Positions 17,028 through 27,063 of a stretch of DNA of 64,000 nt are shown here, piece by piece. The notes under the pieces are model-generated. The model was not told the origin of the DNA. It saw only the letters and a program-made list of their open reading frames with translations, and made no database searches. Position 1 is the stretch's first letter. Each line of letters starts with the position of its first letter. The position numbers were made by a program, and so were the translations under genes. Source of the DNA: Anaerosomatales bacterium (lineage in GTDB: Bacteria; Actinomycetota; Coriobacteriia; Anaerosomatales; Anaerosomataceae); NCBI GenBank assembly GCA_030019445.1, contig JASEEU010000005.1, positions 101,047 to 165,046 of the forward strand, given 5' to 3'.

Positions 17028-18044
17028 CTACACCACCTCCCTGCAGACCGCGGCTTCGCCCTTGCGGAAGCTCGGATCCACCGAGAAGTGACAGCCGGAC
17101 GCGTGCCCGCCTTCGACCGGCACGAGCTCCGGGACTTCCTTCACGCACTTCACCCGCGCATACGGGCAGCGCGGATGGAACGAGCAGCCCCGCGGGACGC
17201 GGATGAGGCTCGGGGGCTGGCCCTGGATGGGCTCGAGCGTGCCTTTCTCGGACACGTCATGCCGCGGCAGGCTGTCGAGCAGGCCCCACGTATAGGGGTG
17301 AAGCGGCTTGTAGAAGACCTCATCGGCGGTACCGAACTCGACGGGCTTGCCGGCGTACATGACCATCACGTCGTCGGCCATGTCGGCGACCACGCCGAGG
17401 TCGTGCGTGATCATGATGATCGCGGTGCCGGTGCGGTCCTGCAGCTCGATCATGAGCTCGAGGATCTGCGCCTGGATCGTCACGTCGAGCGCCGTGGTGG
17501 GCTCATCGGCGATCAGGATGTCCGGGTCGCACGAGAGCGCCATGGCGATCATCGCCCGCTGGCGCATGCCCCCGGAGAACTGGTGCGGGTAGTCCTTGGC
17601 ACGCTCCCGCGGGTTGGGGATGCCGACCAGATCGAGGAGCTCGACCGCGCGGTCGAACGCCTCCCGCTTGGTCATCCCGCGGTGGATGCGCAGCGACTCA
17701 CCGATCTGGTGGCCGACGCGGTACACCGGGTTGAGCGAGGTCATCGGGTCCTGGAAGATCATCGCGATGCGGTCGCCGCGCAGCTTGCGCACCTCGGCCG
17801 GCTCCATCGCGAGCATGCTGTCGCCCTTGAACAGGATGTCTCCCTCGACGATCTTGCCCGGCGGATCGGGGATGAGCCCCATGATCGACATCGCGGTGAC
17901 CGACTTGCCCGAGCCGGACTCTCCCACAATGGCCAGCGTCTGCCCGTAGTCAAGCGAGAACGACACGCCGTCGACGGCCTTGACCACGCCGTCGCGCGTG
18001 AAGAAATGCGTCCTGAGATCGGTCACTTCAAGCAGCTTGCTCAT
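17028..18044 (-). CDS. oppD: Oligopeptide/dipeptide ABC transporter ATP-binding protein D
   Basis: 338 aa with Walker [10 protein letters not shown], signature [15 protein letters not shown] and Walker [14 protein letters not shown], plus the oligo_HPY C-terminal region [10 protein letters not shown]...C. It forms the nucleotide-binding heterodimer with OppF. One base separates it from oppC. Opp and Dpp subtypes cannot be told apart from the ATPase alone. Confidence 0.94.
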   Translation of the reverse strand: MSKLLEVTDLRTHFFTRDGVVKAVDGVSFSLDYGQTLAIVGESGSGKSVTAMSIMGLIPDPPGKIVEGDILFKGDSMLAMEPAEVRKLRGDRIAMIFQDPMTSLNPVYRVGHQIGESLRIHRGMTKREAFDRAVELLDLVGIPNPRERAKDYPHQFSGGMRQRAMIAMALSCDPDILIADEPTTALDVTIQAQILELMIELQDRTGTAIIMITHDLGVVADMADDVMVMYAGKPVEFGTADEVFYKPLHPYTWGLLDSLPRHDVSEKGTLEPIQGQPPSLIRVPRGCSFHPRCPYARVKCVKEVPELVPVEGGHASGCHFSVDPSFRKGEAAVCREVV

Positions 18045-18045
18045 G

Positions 18046-19056
18046 TCAGTCCTTCATCTTCACGTCGAGGGCGTCGCGCAGACCGTCGCCCATCAGCACG
18101 AAGGCGAGCACGGTGGTCAGGATCGCGATACCCGGGAAGAGCATCATGTGCGGAGCCGAGAAGAGGAAGGCCCGCGCATCGGAGAGCATGCCGCCCCACG
18201 ACGGCGTCGGGGGCTGCACGCCCATGCCAAGGAAGCTGAGCGCCGCCTCGGAGAGGATCGCGCTTCCGATGCTCATCGTCGTGTACACGACGATGGGAGC
18301 GATCGAGTTCGGCAGGATGTGGCGGAACATGATCCGCAGGTCGGACGCGCCCACGGCGCGCGCCGCGTCCACGTACTCGTTCTCCTTGACCGAGAGTATC
18401 GAGCTCCTGAACACGCGCGCGATCGACGGCCAGCCGAGGATACCGATGGCGATGAAGACGTTGCGGTAGCTCGGCCCGAGGACCGCGATGAGCGTGATGG
18501 CGAAGAGCACGTACGGGAACGCGAAGAACACGTCGGCCGTCCGCATGATGAGCGTGTCCCACAGCCCGCCGTAGTAGGCCGCAAGGCCGCCGAAGATGAG
18601 TCCGATCACGAGCGAGATCGACACGGCGAGAACACCGACCGAGAGCGAGACCCGCGCGCCGTAGATGATGCGCGAGACGATCTCCCGGCCGAGCTTGTCG
18701 GTGCCGAACGGGTGGTCCGCCGACGGCGGCAGCAGCTTGGCGGCCGCAGTATCCTGCGGCAGCACGATGGGGTCGCCAAGCGTCTGCGGCACCCAGAGGT
18801 CGGCGGTCACGGCCAGCAGGATCATGAAGACGATCCACACGAGCGCCACGAGCGCGAGCTTGTTGCGACGCAGACGATACCAGGCGTCTCCCCACAAGGT
18901 ACGGCTCGAGGTCGATATCTCGCCGACGTCGATGTGGCCCGCCGAAGCGGTGATGTGATCGCCGGACTCGGACTGCCGGGAGGGGTGACCCCCGGCGTCC
19001 AGGGGGATCATGTCCGGGTCCTTGTCGTGGTCCCAGTTGAGGTGCTCGGGCGTCAT
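18046..19056 (-). CDS. oppC: Oligopeptide/dipeptide ABC transporter permease C
   Basis: 336 aa. A hydrophilic N-terminus of about 65 residues leads to an OppC_N helix, then a BPD_transp_1 domain with five to six helices. The EAA loop is visible as EYVDAARAVGASDLRIMFRH. This long cytoplasmic N-terminus is typical of OppC. It overlaps oppB by 4 bases (ATGA). Confidence 0.93.
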   Translation of the reverse strand: MTPEHLNWDHDKDPDMIPLDAGGHPSRQSESGDHITASAGHIDVGEISTSSRTLWGDAWYRLRRNKLALVALVWIVFMILLAVTADLWVPQTLGDPIVLPQDTAAAKLLPPSADHPFGTDKLGREIVSRIIYGARVSLSVGVLAVSISLVIGLIFGGLAAYYGGLWDTLIMRTADVFFAFPYVLFAITLIAVLGPSYRNVFIAIGILGWPSIARVFRSSILSVKENEYVDAARAVGASDLRIMFRHILPNSIAPIVVYTTMSIGSAILSEAALSFLGMGVQPPTPSWGGMLSDARAFLFSAPHMMLFPGIAILTTVLAFVLMGDGLRDALDVKMKD

Positions 19057-20024
19057 TGTGCGGGACCTCCGTACCGGATCCGGGGGTCGAGGAACGCGTA
19101 GCTGATGTCGACGAGCAGGTTGATGATCATCACAAGGAGCACGATGATCACGACGCCACCGGTGACGATCGGCCAGTCGCGCGTCCCGATCGCCAGGAAT
19201 ATCTCAAGGCCCACTCCGGGCCAGTTGAAGACGGTCTCGGTGAGGATCGCGCCGCTCATCATAACCCCGAGATCGATGCCGATGAACGTCACGACCGGGA
19301 TGAGCGCGTTCTTGAGCGCATGACGCCGGATGACCGCTCGCTCCGAGAGGCCCTTGGCGTGCGCGGTCCTGATGTAGTCCTGTCCCATCACCTCGAGCAT
19401 CTGACTGCGCATGATGCGCGCCACGTATGCCGTCGAGACCGACGCGAGCGTGATGGCGGGCAGGATGAGGTGGACCCAGTCAGGGAAGTCCGAGGACGAC
19501 ATGCCCGAGATGGGCAGGTACGGGATCCCCCACCGTTTGAACCAGATGCCGAAGACCACCTGCATCAACATGCCGAGCCAGAACACGGGCACGGAGACGA
19601 GGATGGAGGTGGACAGGGTCACGAGCACATCGAGCAAGGAATAGCGCTTCACCGCCGATATGATGCCGGCAGCAATGCCGATGATGATCTCCAACAAGAT
19701 CGCCACGGCGGCCAGGCGCATCGTGTTCGGGAACTTGTCGAGCAGGATGTCGCTGACCGGACGGCTCTTCTGGTACGACGTGCCCAGGTCGCCCTCGGTC
19801 AGACCTTTGAGGTAGCGGACATACTGCACATGCAGCGGCTGGTCGAGGCCGTGCTTCTCGACGATCTCCTGGTACAGGGTCTCGGAGATGGCCTTCTCGC
19901 CCGTGATGAGTCGCACCGGATCGCCCGGTAGGACGCCCGGCGCTCGCAGGATGAAGAGGATGAGCGTGACGCCGAGGAATACCGGGACCATCTGGATGAT
20001 GCGACGGATGACGTACTTGAACAT
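19053..20024 (-). CDS. oppB: Oligopeptide/dipeptide ABC transporter permease B
   Basis: 323 aa. The N-terminal helix opening KYVIRRIIQMVPVFLGVT is characteristic of OppB/DppB; the EAA loop is DYIRTAHAKGLSERAVIRRH. About six membrane helices. It lies 70 bases after the binding-protein gene, and the gap contains a strong GC hairpin that probably lowers expression of the membrane parts relative to the binding protein. Confidence 0.93.
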   Translation of the reverse strand: MFKYVIRRIIQMVPVFLGVTLILFILRAPGVLPGDPVRLITGEKAISETLYQEIVEKHGLDQPLHVQYVRYLKGLTEGDLGTSYQKSRPVSDILLDKFPNTMRLAAVAILLEIIIGIAAGIISAVKRYSLLDVLVTLSTSILVSVPVFWLGMLMQVVFGIWFKRWGIPYLPISGMSSSDFPDWVHLILPAITLASVSTAYVARIMRSQMLEVMGQDYIRTAHAKGLSERAVIRRHALKNALIPVVTFIGIDLGVMMSGAILTETVFNWPGVGLEIFLAIGTRDWPIVTGGVVIIVLLVMIINLLVDISYAFLDPRIRYGGPAQ

Positions 20025-20055
20025 ACAGGTGCCTTGTCGGGTCGTTGGGAGGGAA

Positions 20056-20083
20056 CGCGGCGGGGCCGTGGGGCCCCGCCGCG
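20056..20083 (-). other. Intercistronic hairpin between oppA and oppB
   Basis: CGCGGCGGGGCC (20056-20067) pairs perfectly with GGCCCCGCCGCG (20072-20083), a 12-bp stem with a GTGG loop. It sits directly after the oppA stop. No T-tract follows. Such hairpins stabilise binding-protein mRNA against 3' decay or cause partial termination. Confidence 0.75.
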
Positions 20084-20094
20084 CCTGTCACAGA

Positions 20095-21750
20095 CTACTG
20101 AGCGAGCCAGACGGACTCGAAGTTGAACAGACCCTGGGCATTGTAGATGCCGTCGCGGATCCGGTCCGAGCCCACATGGATGTGCGAGTAGTACATGACC
20201 GGGATGACCGGCTGGTCCGCACCGATCATCTTGTTGATCTCCTTGTACTGCGCGATGCGCGCGTCCTCATCGGTCTCCTGACGAGCCTCGGTCAGCGCCG
20301 CGTCCACGTCCGGGTTGGAGTAGAACGTGATGTTGTCCGAGCCGTCGGTGATGAAGAGCGAGTACAGGAAGTTGTCGGCCGTCGGGTAGTCGGCGATCCA
20401 GCCGAAGCGGGCGATGTCGTACTCGCCGTTCTGGAGCGCGTCGATGTGCTGCGCCCACTCGCGGGGCTCCAACGTGACCTCAAGGCCGAGCTGCGTCAGG
20501 TTATCGAGGAAGATCTGGGCGATGTCCTCGTGGCCCACGCCGCTGTTGACAGCGATCGTGAACGCCGGGAAGCCCTCGCCGCCGGGATAGCCGGCCTCTT
20601 CGAGGAGCTGGGCAGCCATGTCCATGTCGTCCACGCTGGCCGGCCACGCGCCAGCCTCGTAGGCGGACAGGTTCGGCGGCACCATGCCGTCAGCGGGCTG
20701 ACGGATGCCGTCGAAGAGCGTGTCGATGATCTTCTGACGCGGGCAGGCATAGGAGAGCGCCTGGCGGACCTTCGGATCATCGAACGGGGCCTTCTTGGTG
20801 TTGAGAGCGTAGTAGTAGACCGCCATCTCGAGGCCGGTCACAGCCTGCTTGCCCTCGGCGACCGTGAAGCCGTCATCGCTCTCACCGTACTGCTCGATGA
20901 CCTGAGCGATCTGACCGCTCGGGATGTGCGTGAAGTCGAGGTTGCCGGCTTCGAACTCCAGGAACGCAGTGTCCTCGTCCTGGAAGATCTTGAAGTCGAC
21001 GCCGTCGATGTTCGGCTCATCGCCGTAGTAGTCATCGTTCTTCACTACCTTGATGTACTGGTTGTGCGCCCACGGCTCGGCCAGCTTGAACGGGCCGTTG
21101 CCGATCGGCATCTCGGCGAAGCCTTCGGCATCCGCCTCGACAGCCGCCTGCGGGACAGGGGCGAGACCCGGGTGACCAACGACATACTCGAAGTCACCGT
21201 AGGGGTAGTTGAGCGTTACCTCGAGGGTCCGCTCGTCGACCGCGACGACACCGGAAAGCTCGGTGGCCTCGCCGGCCTGCATCTCGTCGAAGCCCTTGAT
21301 GGGCGCGAGGTGGTACGAGATCTCAGACGCGTTGTCAGGATTGGCGATGCGCTCCCACGCGTACTTGAAGTCGGCGGCGGTCACGGGATCGCCGTTATGG
21401 AACGTGGCGCCCTCGACGAGGGTGAACGTCCACACGGTGGCGTCCGCGTTGGCCTCCCAGGACTCCGCAGCAGCGGGCAGGATCTCCAGCGTCAGCGGAT
21501 CGAAGGTCACCAGGCTGTCGAACACCGCCTGGACGACCTGCGTGCCCTCTGACTCCTGAGCGTTGTACGGGTCGATGAACGCGGGCTCAGTGATGTAGTA
21601 CGCGAACGTACCGCCCTTCTGTACATCGCCCGTAGGCTCTTCGCCTGTGCCGTCGTCCTCGTCGGGCTGACAACCACCGATGCCGAACACGGTGAGCGCC
21701 AGCGCCAAAGCGAGCACGATCGCCAGGCCCTTGCGGAATCGATCAGACAA
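20095..21750 (-). CDS. oppA: Oligopeptide-binding lipoprotein (SBP_bac_5 family)
   Basis: 551 aa. A lipoprotein signal peptide (basic n-region, hydrophobic core 8-22) ends at the lipobox G-I-G-G-C, with Cys27 as the lipidated residue, then an acidic Thr/Asp/Glu linker. The rest is a family 5 extracellular solute-binding protein with the typical N-G-P-F-K-L-A-E-P motif. It presents peptides or related solutes to OppBCDF at the membrane. The start is TTG at 21748-21750, with GGGAGG 7 bases before it. First gene of the operon; its leader is unusually long. Confidence 0.92.
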   Translation of the reverse strand: MSDRFRKGLAIVLALALALTVFGIGGCQPDEDDGTGEEPTGDVQKGGTFAYYITEPAFIDPYNAQESEGTQVVQAVFDSLVTFDPLTLEILPAAAESWEANADATVWTFTLVEGATFHNGDPVTAADFKYAWERIANPDNASEISYHLAPIKGFDEMQAGEATELSGVVAVDERTLEVTLNYPYGDFEYVVGHPGLAPVPQAAVEADAEGFAEMPIGNGPFKLAEPWAHNQYIKVVKNDDYYGDEPNIDGVDFKIFQDEDTAFLEFEAGNLDFTHIPSGQIAQVIEQYGESDDGFTVAEGKQAVTGLEMAVYYYALNTKKAPFDDPKVRQALSYACPRQKIIDTLFDGIRQPADGMVPPNLSAYEAGAWPASVDDMDMAAQLLEEAGYPGGEGFPAFTIAVNSGVGHEDIAQIFLDNLTQLGLEVTLEPREWAQHIDALQNGEYDIARFGWIADYPTADNFLYSLFITDGSDNITFYSNPDVDAALTEARQETDEDARIAQYKEINKMIGADQPVIPVMYYSHIHVGSDRIRDGIYNAQGLFNFESVWLAQ

Positions 21751-22052
21751 CGTTCAGCCTCCCTCCGGAATCTGGACGGAGAGAACACCCTCAGGCGCCT
21801 CTCCCCTCCGAACAGCAGTACCGTGACTCCCATCCCTCCCTGATGGTCCGGATGACAGTCGGCCCGCAGGGCCGACCATCCGCCCCGACCAACAACACCT
21901 AACCTGATTAGTCTTGCGCTTCACGAATAGATTCGCAACCCCTGCCGCATATCGCGACCTCGTCGGGAACGCCTGTTATCGAGAATGCGGAAGCGCGCGG
22001 CAGGCCGCGAAGACGGTGCTCGGTGAGATGCGGAGACGTGCCCTCAGACGGG
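21751..22052 (-). other. 302-base leader/intergenic region upstream of oppA
   Basis: No gene found. On the minus strand it holds a weak GC hairpin close to the secG stop (21996-22009) and a compact structure at 21842-21880: GTCGGCCC/GGGCCGAC (21858-21876) nested within, and partly competing with, GATGGTC/GACCATC (21842-21848 with 21874-21880). The Shine-Dalgarno of oppA is at its right-hand transcript end. The structured leader could be regulatory, but it does not match a riboswitch class I recognise. No consensus promoter is clear. Confidence 0.5.
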
Positions 22053-22298
22053 CTACGCGCCCGGCGTGTAGATGAGCATCAGCAGGAGCGCAGACACTGC
22101 GTAACCTGCGGCGAAGCCGATCGTGATGCGATCGAGGTTCTTCTCGATGATGCCGGTCCCGGTCGGAGTCGTCGGCATCGCGCCGCCGAACATCGAGGAC
22201 AGCCCGGTGCCCTTGCCTGAATGCAGAAGCACGAATACGACAAGCCCGACAGAGCACAGAATATGAATAGCGATGATGACGTATGCGAATGCGTTCAC
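22053..22298 (-). CDS. secG: Preprotein translocase subunit SecG
   Basis: 81 aa, with two membrane helices (about 3-24 and 57-77) and the conserved linker HSGKGTGLSSMFGGA between them. SecG assists SecYE during ATP-driven export. Downstream of the glycolytic genes, as in many Gram-positive genomes, but with its own promoter at 22369-22397. Confidence 0.95.
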   Translation of the reverse strand: MNAFAYVIIAIHILCSVGLVVFVLLHSGKGTGLSSMFGGAMPTTPTGTGIIEKNLDRITIGFAAGYAVSALLLMLIYTPGA

Positions 22299-22368
22299 GA
22301 ACTGTTCTCCGTCCTATGAGGCCGCGAAGGGTCGCATCCGACCACTCCGTTGAGGTGCGAACCGTGCC

Positions 22369-22397
22369 AGTATAGCTTGCGTCGCCACCCGCCTCAA
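22369..22397 (-). promoter_or_regulatory. Promoter of secG
   Basis: On the minus strand TTGAGG (22392-22397) and TATACT (22369-22374) are 17 bases apart in the 103-base gap between gpmI and secG, giving secG independent transcription with a leader of roughly 65 bases. Confidence 0.65.
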
Positions 22398-22401
22398 GCG
22401 G

Positions 22402-23934
22402 TCAGCCGTGCACCAACAGCGACGACCCGGTCCACTCGGCGGGCTGCTCCAGGCCGAGCAGCTCGAGGACGGACGGCGCCACGTCCGCGAGGATCCCGCC
22501 CTCGCGCACCGCGGACACTCCGTCGGCGACGACGATGAACGGCACGGGGTCGGTGGTGTGCGCGGTGAACGACGAACCATCATCGGCTGCCATCCGCTCC
22601 GCGTTGCCGTGGTCCGCCGTGATGATGGCCGAGCCGCCGCGCGCCCGCACCGCCTGCAGCACGCGGCCGATGCCCGCATCAACGGCTTCGACCGCCGCGA
22701 CCGCCGCTTCCATGACGCCGGTATGCCCCACCATGTCGCAGTTGGCGTAGTTCACCACATAGAAGTCCGCGCGCGCCTGCTGGATGGCATCGACGAGGCG
22801 GTCCGTCACCTCGGGCGCGCTCATCTCGGGCTGCAGGTCGTACGTCGCGACCTTGGGGCTCGGCACGAGCACGCGCTCCTCCCCTTCCTTCGGGCGTTCC
22901 GCGCCACCATTCAGGAAGAACGTCACATGCGCGTACTTCTCGGTCTCCGCGATGTGGAACTGGCGCAGGCCGGCCTCGGCGATCACGTCGGCGAGGACGC
23001 AGCATGGCAGGTCCTTGGGGAACGCCACCGGTGCCGGGATGGTGGGGTCGTACTCGGTGAGGCAGACGAAGCGCACGTCGGGCATGGTTGGCCGTTCGAA
23101 ACCCGTGAAGTCGGCATCGACGAATGCGCGCGTGATCTCGCGCGCGCGGTCCGGCCGGAAGTTGAAGAAGATGAGCGCATCGCCATCGGAGACGGTCGCG
23201 CGCGGACGCGCATCGTCCGTGACGACGACAGGGACGACGAACTCATCGGTCACACCCGCGCGATACGAGTCCTCGATCGCTGCGGTCGCCCCCGGCTTCT
23301 CCACACCGTCGCCGAGGACCATCGCTCGCCACGCCTTCTCCACGCGGTCCCAACGGTTGTCGCGGTCCATGGCGTAGTAGCGGCCCATCACGCTCGCGAC
23401 ATGGCCGACACCGACCTCGGCGCACACCCGCTCCAGTTCGCGCACGTAGCCGAGGCCGCTCGTGGGCGGCACGTCGCGTCCATCGAGGAACGCATGCACG
23501 AACACCTTCTCGGCTCCCCGGTCGGCGGCCATGCGGATGAGCGCATACAGGTGGTCCTGGTGGCTGTGCACGCCGCCGTCCGAGACGAGCCCCATGAAGT
23601 GGATCGCGCGGCCATGGGCGATGGCGCCGTCCATGGCGCGCTGCAGGACCTCGTTGGCCGCCAGGGAACCGTCCTCGATGGCCTTGCAGATTCGGGTGAA
23701 CTCCTGGTAGACGATCCGGCCGGCACCGATGTTCAGGTGCCCTACCTCCGAGTTGCCCATCTGGCCCTCCGGCAGGCCGACGGCAAGGCCCGCCGCGTCG
23801 AGCGGCGCCCACGGCCGCGTCTCAAAGAGCTCGTCGAGCACGGGCGTCTCGGCAGCGGCGATCGCGTTACCCTCGGACTCGTCCCGCAGGCCGAACCCGT
23901 CCATGATCACGAGGACGACAGGGCGCTGGGCCAT
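22402..23934 (-). CDS. gpmI: 2,3-bisphosphoglycerate-independent phosphoglycerate mutase
   Basis: 510 aa, alkaline-phosphatase superfamily. The N-terminal DGFG holds a metal ligand and GNSEVGHLNIGAGR contains the catalytic serine. Later TADHGNAE provides further metal ligands. It interconverts 3- and 2-phosphoglycerate with Mn(II). Its start immediately follows the tpiA stop, so both come from the gap-pgk-tpiA-gpmI operon. Confidence 0.96.
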   Translation of the reverse strand: MAQRPVVLVIMDGFGLRDESEGNAIAAAETPVLDELFETRPWAPLDAAGLAVGLPEGQMGNSEVGHLNIGAGRIVYQEFTRICKAIEDGSLAANEVLQRAMDGAIAHGRAIHFMGLVSDGGVHSHQDHLYALIRMAADRGAEKVFVHAFLDGRDVPPTSGLGYVRELERVCAEVGVGHVASVMGRYYAMDRDNRWDRVEKAWRAMVLGDGVEKPGATAAIEDSYRAGVTDEFVVPVVVTDDARPRATVSDGDALIFFNFRPDRAREITRAFVDADFTGFERPTMPDVRFVCLTEYDPTIPAPVAFPKDLPCCVLADVIAEAGLRQFHIAETEKYAHVTFFLNGGAERPKEGEERVLVPSPKVATYDLQPEMSAPEVTDRLVDAIQQARADFYVVNYANCDMVGHTGVMEAAVAAVEAVDAGIGRVLQAVRARGGSAIITADHGNAERMAADDGSSFTAHTTDPVPFIVVADGVSAVREGGILADVAPSVLELLGLEQPAEWTGSSLLVHG

Positions 23935-24702
23935 CTAGCGCGCTGCCTTGACGATGTCCACGAACGAGTCCGCCTTCAACGCCGCACCGCCGATAAGCCC
24001 ACCGTCGACGTCAGGCTCCTCGAAGAACATCTTGGCGTTCTCCGGCTTCACCGAACCGCCGTACAAGACGCGGACCTGCATCGCGACGGGCGGCCCGTAC
24101 ACGGCGCCGAGCGTGGCGCGAATCGAGCGCGCGACATCGTTGGCAGCCTCGGGCGTGGGCGTGCGGCCCGTGCCGATCGCCCAGATGGGCTCATACGCGA
24201 CCACGAGGCGGGCGGCCTGCTCGGGTGTGAGCCCCTCGGCACCGATACGGACCTGCTGGCGGACGAACGCCTCGGTCTCGAGCGCTTCGCGCACGGCGAG
24301 GCTCTCGCCGACGCACATGATCGGCGTCATGCCCGCATCGAAGACAGCTCGGACCTTCTTGTTGACCGTCTCGTCCGTCTCGCCGAAGTACTCGCGCCGC
24401 TCCGAGTGGCCGACGATGACGTAGGAGCATCGCAGGTCGGCCAGCATGCGCGGCGCGATGGCGCCCGTGTAGGCGCCTTCCGACTCCCAGTGGCAGTCCT
24501 GTGCGCCCAGCGCGATCGTGAGGTGATCGAGCTCGATGAGCGTGGAGACCGCTTTCAGGCCGGTGAACGGCGGGCAGACAGCTACCTCGGCCTCCACGTC
24601 GAGCATCTCGAGCAGATCGGCCACGTCCTGGACGAGGGTCGCTCCTTCCCCGGACGTGGTGTACATCTTCCAGTTGCCGGCTACGAGCATGCGACGGCTC
24701 AT
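23935..24702 (-). CDS. tpiA: Triosephosphate isomerase
   Basis: 255 aa TIM barrel. Catalytic residues are visible: Lys in GNWKM, His in IVGHSERR and Glu in AYEPIWAIGTG. The phosphate-binding loop LYGGSV and GGAALK are near the C-terminus. The ATG at 24702 was chosen because AAGGAG lies at the right distance; an upstream GTG abuts it. Interconverts DHAP and glyceraldehyde-3-phosphate. Confidence 0.97.
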   Translation of the reverse strand: MSRRMLVAGNWKMYTTSGEGATLVQDVADLLEMLDVEAEVAVCPPFTGLKAVSTLIELDHLTIALGAQDCHWESEGAYTGAIAPRMLADLRCSYVIVGHSERREYFGETDETVNKKVRAVFDAGMTPIMCVGESLAVREALETEAFVRQQVRIGAEGLTPEQAARLVVAYEPIWAIGTGRTPTPEAANDVARSIRATLGAVYGPPVAMQVRVLYGGSVKPENAKMFFEEPDVDGGLIGGAALKADSFVDIVKAAR

Positions 24703-24721
24703 GCGCCACACTCCTTCCGCG

Positions 24722-25915
24722 TCAGCTGTCCTTCTCGGCGAGGGACTCCACGCCGGGAAGCGGGGTGCCTTCGAGCAGCTTCATCGACGCGCCGCCGCCC
24801 GTGGAGACGAACGTGACGCGCTCCTCGATGTCGAACTTCTTGAGCGCCGCGACCGAGTCGCCGCCGCCCACGATGGACGCCGCGCGGTTGTTGCGCGCGA
24901 CGGCGGTGGCGACCTTGCGCGTGCCCGTCTCGAACGGCGTGAGCTCGAAGACGCCCATGGGGCCGTTCCAGAAGATGGTGCGCGCCTTGGAGATGGCTTC
25001 GCTGAAGAGCTCCACCGTGGTGGGTCCGATGTCGAGCCCCATCATCCCGGCCGGGATCTCCTCACGACCGACGATCTGCGTCTCCGCGTCCTCGACGATC
25101 TGGTCGGACACGACGAAGTCCACAGGCAGCAGGAGCTCGACGTCGCGCTCGGCGGCGTGCTCGAGCATCTGTCCCGCCCGCTCCACCCACTCGTCCTCGA
25201 CGATGGAGTCGCCGACGTCGATACCCTTCGCGACCAGGAACGTGAAACACATGCCCCCGCCCACGATGAGCGTGTCGGCGCACTCGAGCAGACGGTCGAT
25301 CACGCCGATCTTGTCCGAGACCTTCGAGCCGCCGAGGATCGCCACGAACGGCCGCTCGGCATCCGTGAGCATGCGCTCGAGCGTCTCGACCTCGCGGGCC
25401 AGGAGCAGACCGGCGACGGCAGGAAGGTGCTCCGCGACGCCGGCGGTGGACGCGTGCGCGCGATGCGCAGCGCCGAACGCATCGTTCACGTAGAGGTCCG
25501 CAAGCGACGCCAGGCTCGTGGCGAACGCCGGATCGTTGGACTTCTCGCCAGGGTGGAAGCGCACGTTCTCCAGCATGAGGATCTCGCCGTCGACCATGCG
25601 CCCCACGGCCTCCACCGCGTCCGGGCCGACGATATCGTCCACGAAGACGACGTTGCGACCGAGCAGGCGCTGCAGCACGCGCCGGACAGGCCGCAGCGAG
25701 TACTGCGGGTCGGGCTCGCCCTTGGGGCGGCCGAGGTGGCTCATCACGATGACGCGTGCGCCGTGGTCCACGAGGTAGCGCAGCGTCGGCAGCGCGGCCC
25801 GCACGCGCGTGTCGTCGGCGACCGCGCCATCGGCGAGCGGCACATTGAAGTCCACGCGCACGAGGACGCGCTTGCCGCGGACGTCGACGTCTTTCACCGT
25901 CTTCTTGGAAAACAT
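24722..25915 (-). CDS. pgk: Phosphoglycerate kinase
   Basis: 397 aa, two-domain kinase. The N-terminal RVDFNVPL and HLGRPKG motifs bind 3-phosphoglycerate; the C-terminal GGGDSVAAL and the nucleotide loop GGSKVSDK bind ATP. It generates ATP from 1,3-bisphosphoglycerate. Followed by tpiA after 19 bases. Confidence 0.97.
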   Translation of the reverse strand: MFSKKTVKDVDVRGKRVLVRVDFNVPLADGAVADDTRVRAALPTLRYLVDHGARVIVMSHLGRPKGEPDPQYSLRPVRRVLQRLLGRNVVFVDDIVGPDAVEAVGRMVDGEILMLENVRFHPGEKSNDPAFATSLASLADLYVNDAFGAAHRAHASTAGVAEHLPAVAGLLLAREVETLERMLTDAERPFVAILGGSKVSDKIGVIDRLLECADTLIVGGGMCFTFLVAKGIDVGDSIVEDEWVERAGQMLEHAAERDVELLLPVDFVVSDQIVEDAETQIVGREEIPAGMMGLDIGPTTVELFSEAISKARTIFWNGPMGVFELTPFETGTRKVATAVARNNRAASIVGGGDSVAALKKFDIEERVTFVSTGGGASMKLLEGTPLPGVESLAEKDS

Positions 25916-25933
25916 CGTCCTCCCCTGTCGGCA

Positions 25934-25965
25934 AAGCGGCCGAGCGGTGATCCGCCCGGCCGCTT
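25934..25965 (-). other. Hairpin between gap and pgk
   Basis: AAGCGGCCG (25934-25942) pairs perfectly with CGGCCGCTT (25957-25965), and inner GCGG/CCGC extends the stem. It sits 14 bases past the gap stop on the minus strand. It may stabilise the gap message or partly terminate before pgk, which still has its own ribosome site. Confidence 0.6.
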
Positions 25966-25979
25966 GCTGGTCCCGAGTG

Positions 25980-26981
<1,002 letters not shown>

Positions 26982-27063
26982 TCAGTCCCTCCTCGGACGA
27001 CTCGATCAGCTCCGGGCAACGCCCATTAGGATAGTAGCCCATCATGCGGACGGCGACACGAGG

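Noticed and set aside
16065..18239. A 724-codon plus-strand frame antisense to oppF and oppD
   Set aside because: Lies opposite conserved ABC ATPases with all motifs; no coding support.
22353..22371. A TGGCACG run upstream of secG read as a sigma-54 promoter
   Set aside because: The GG-GC spacing is off by two bases, while a good sigma-70-type pair lies at 22369-22397.
22408..24816. An 802-codon plus-strand frame antisense to gpmI and tpiA
   Set aside because: Opposite two unmistakable glycolytic genes; the composition is that of a shadow frame.
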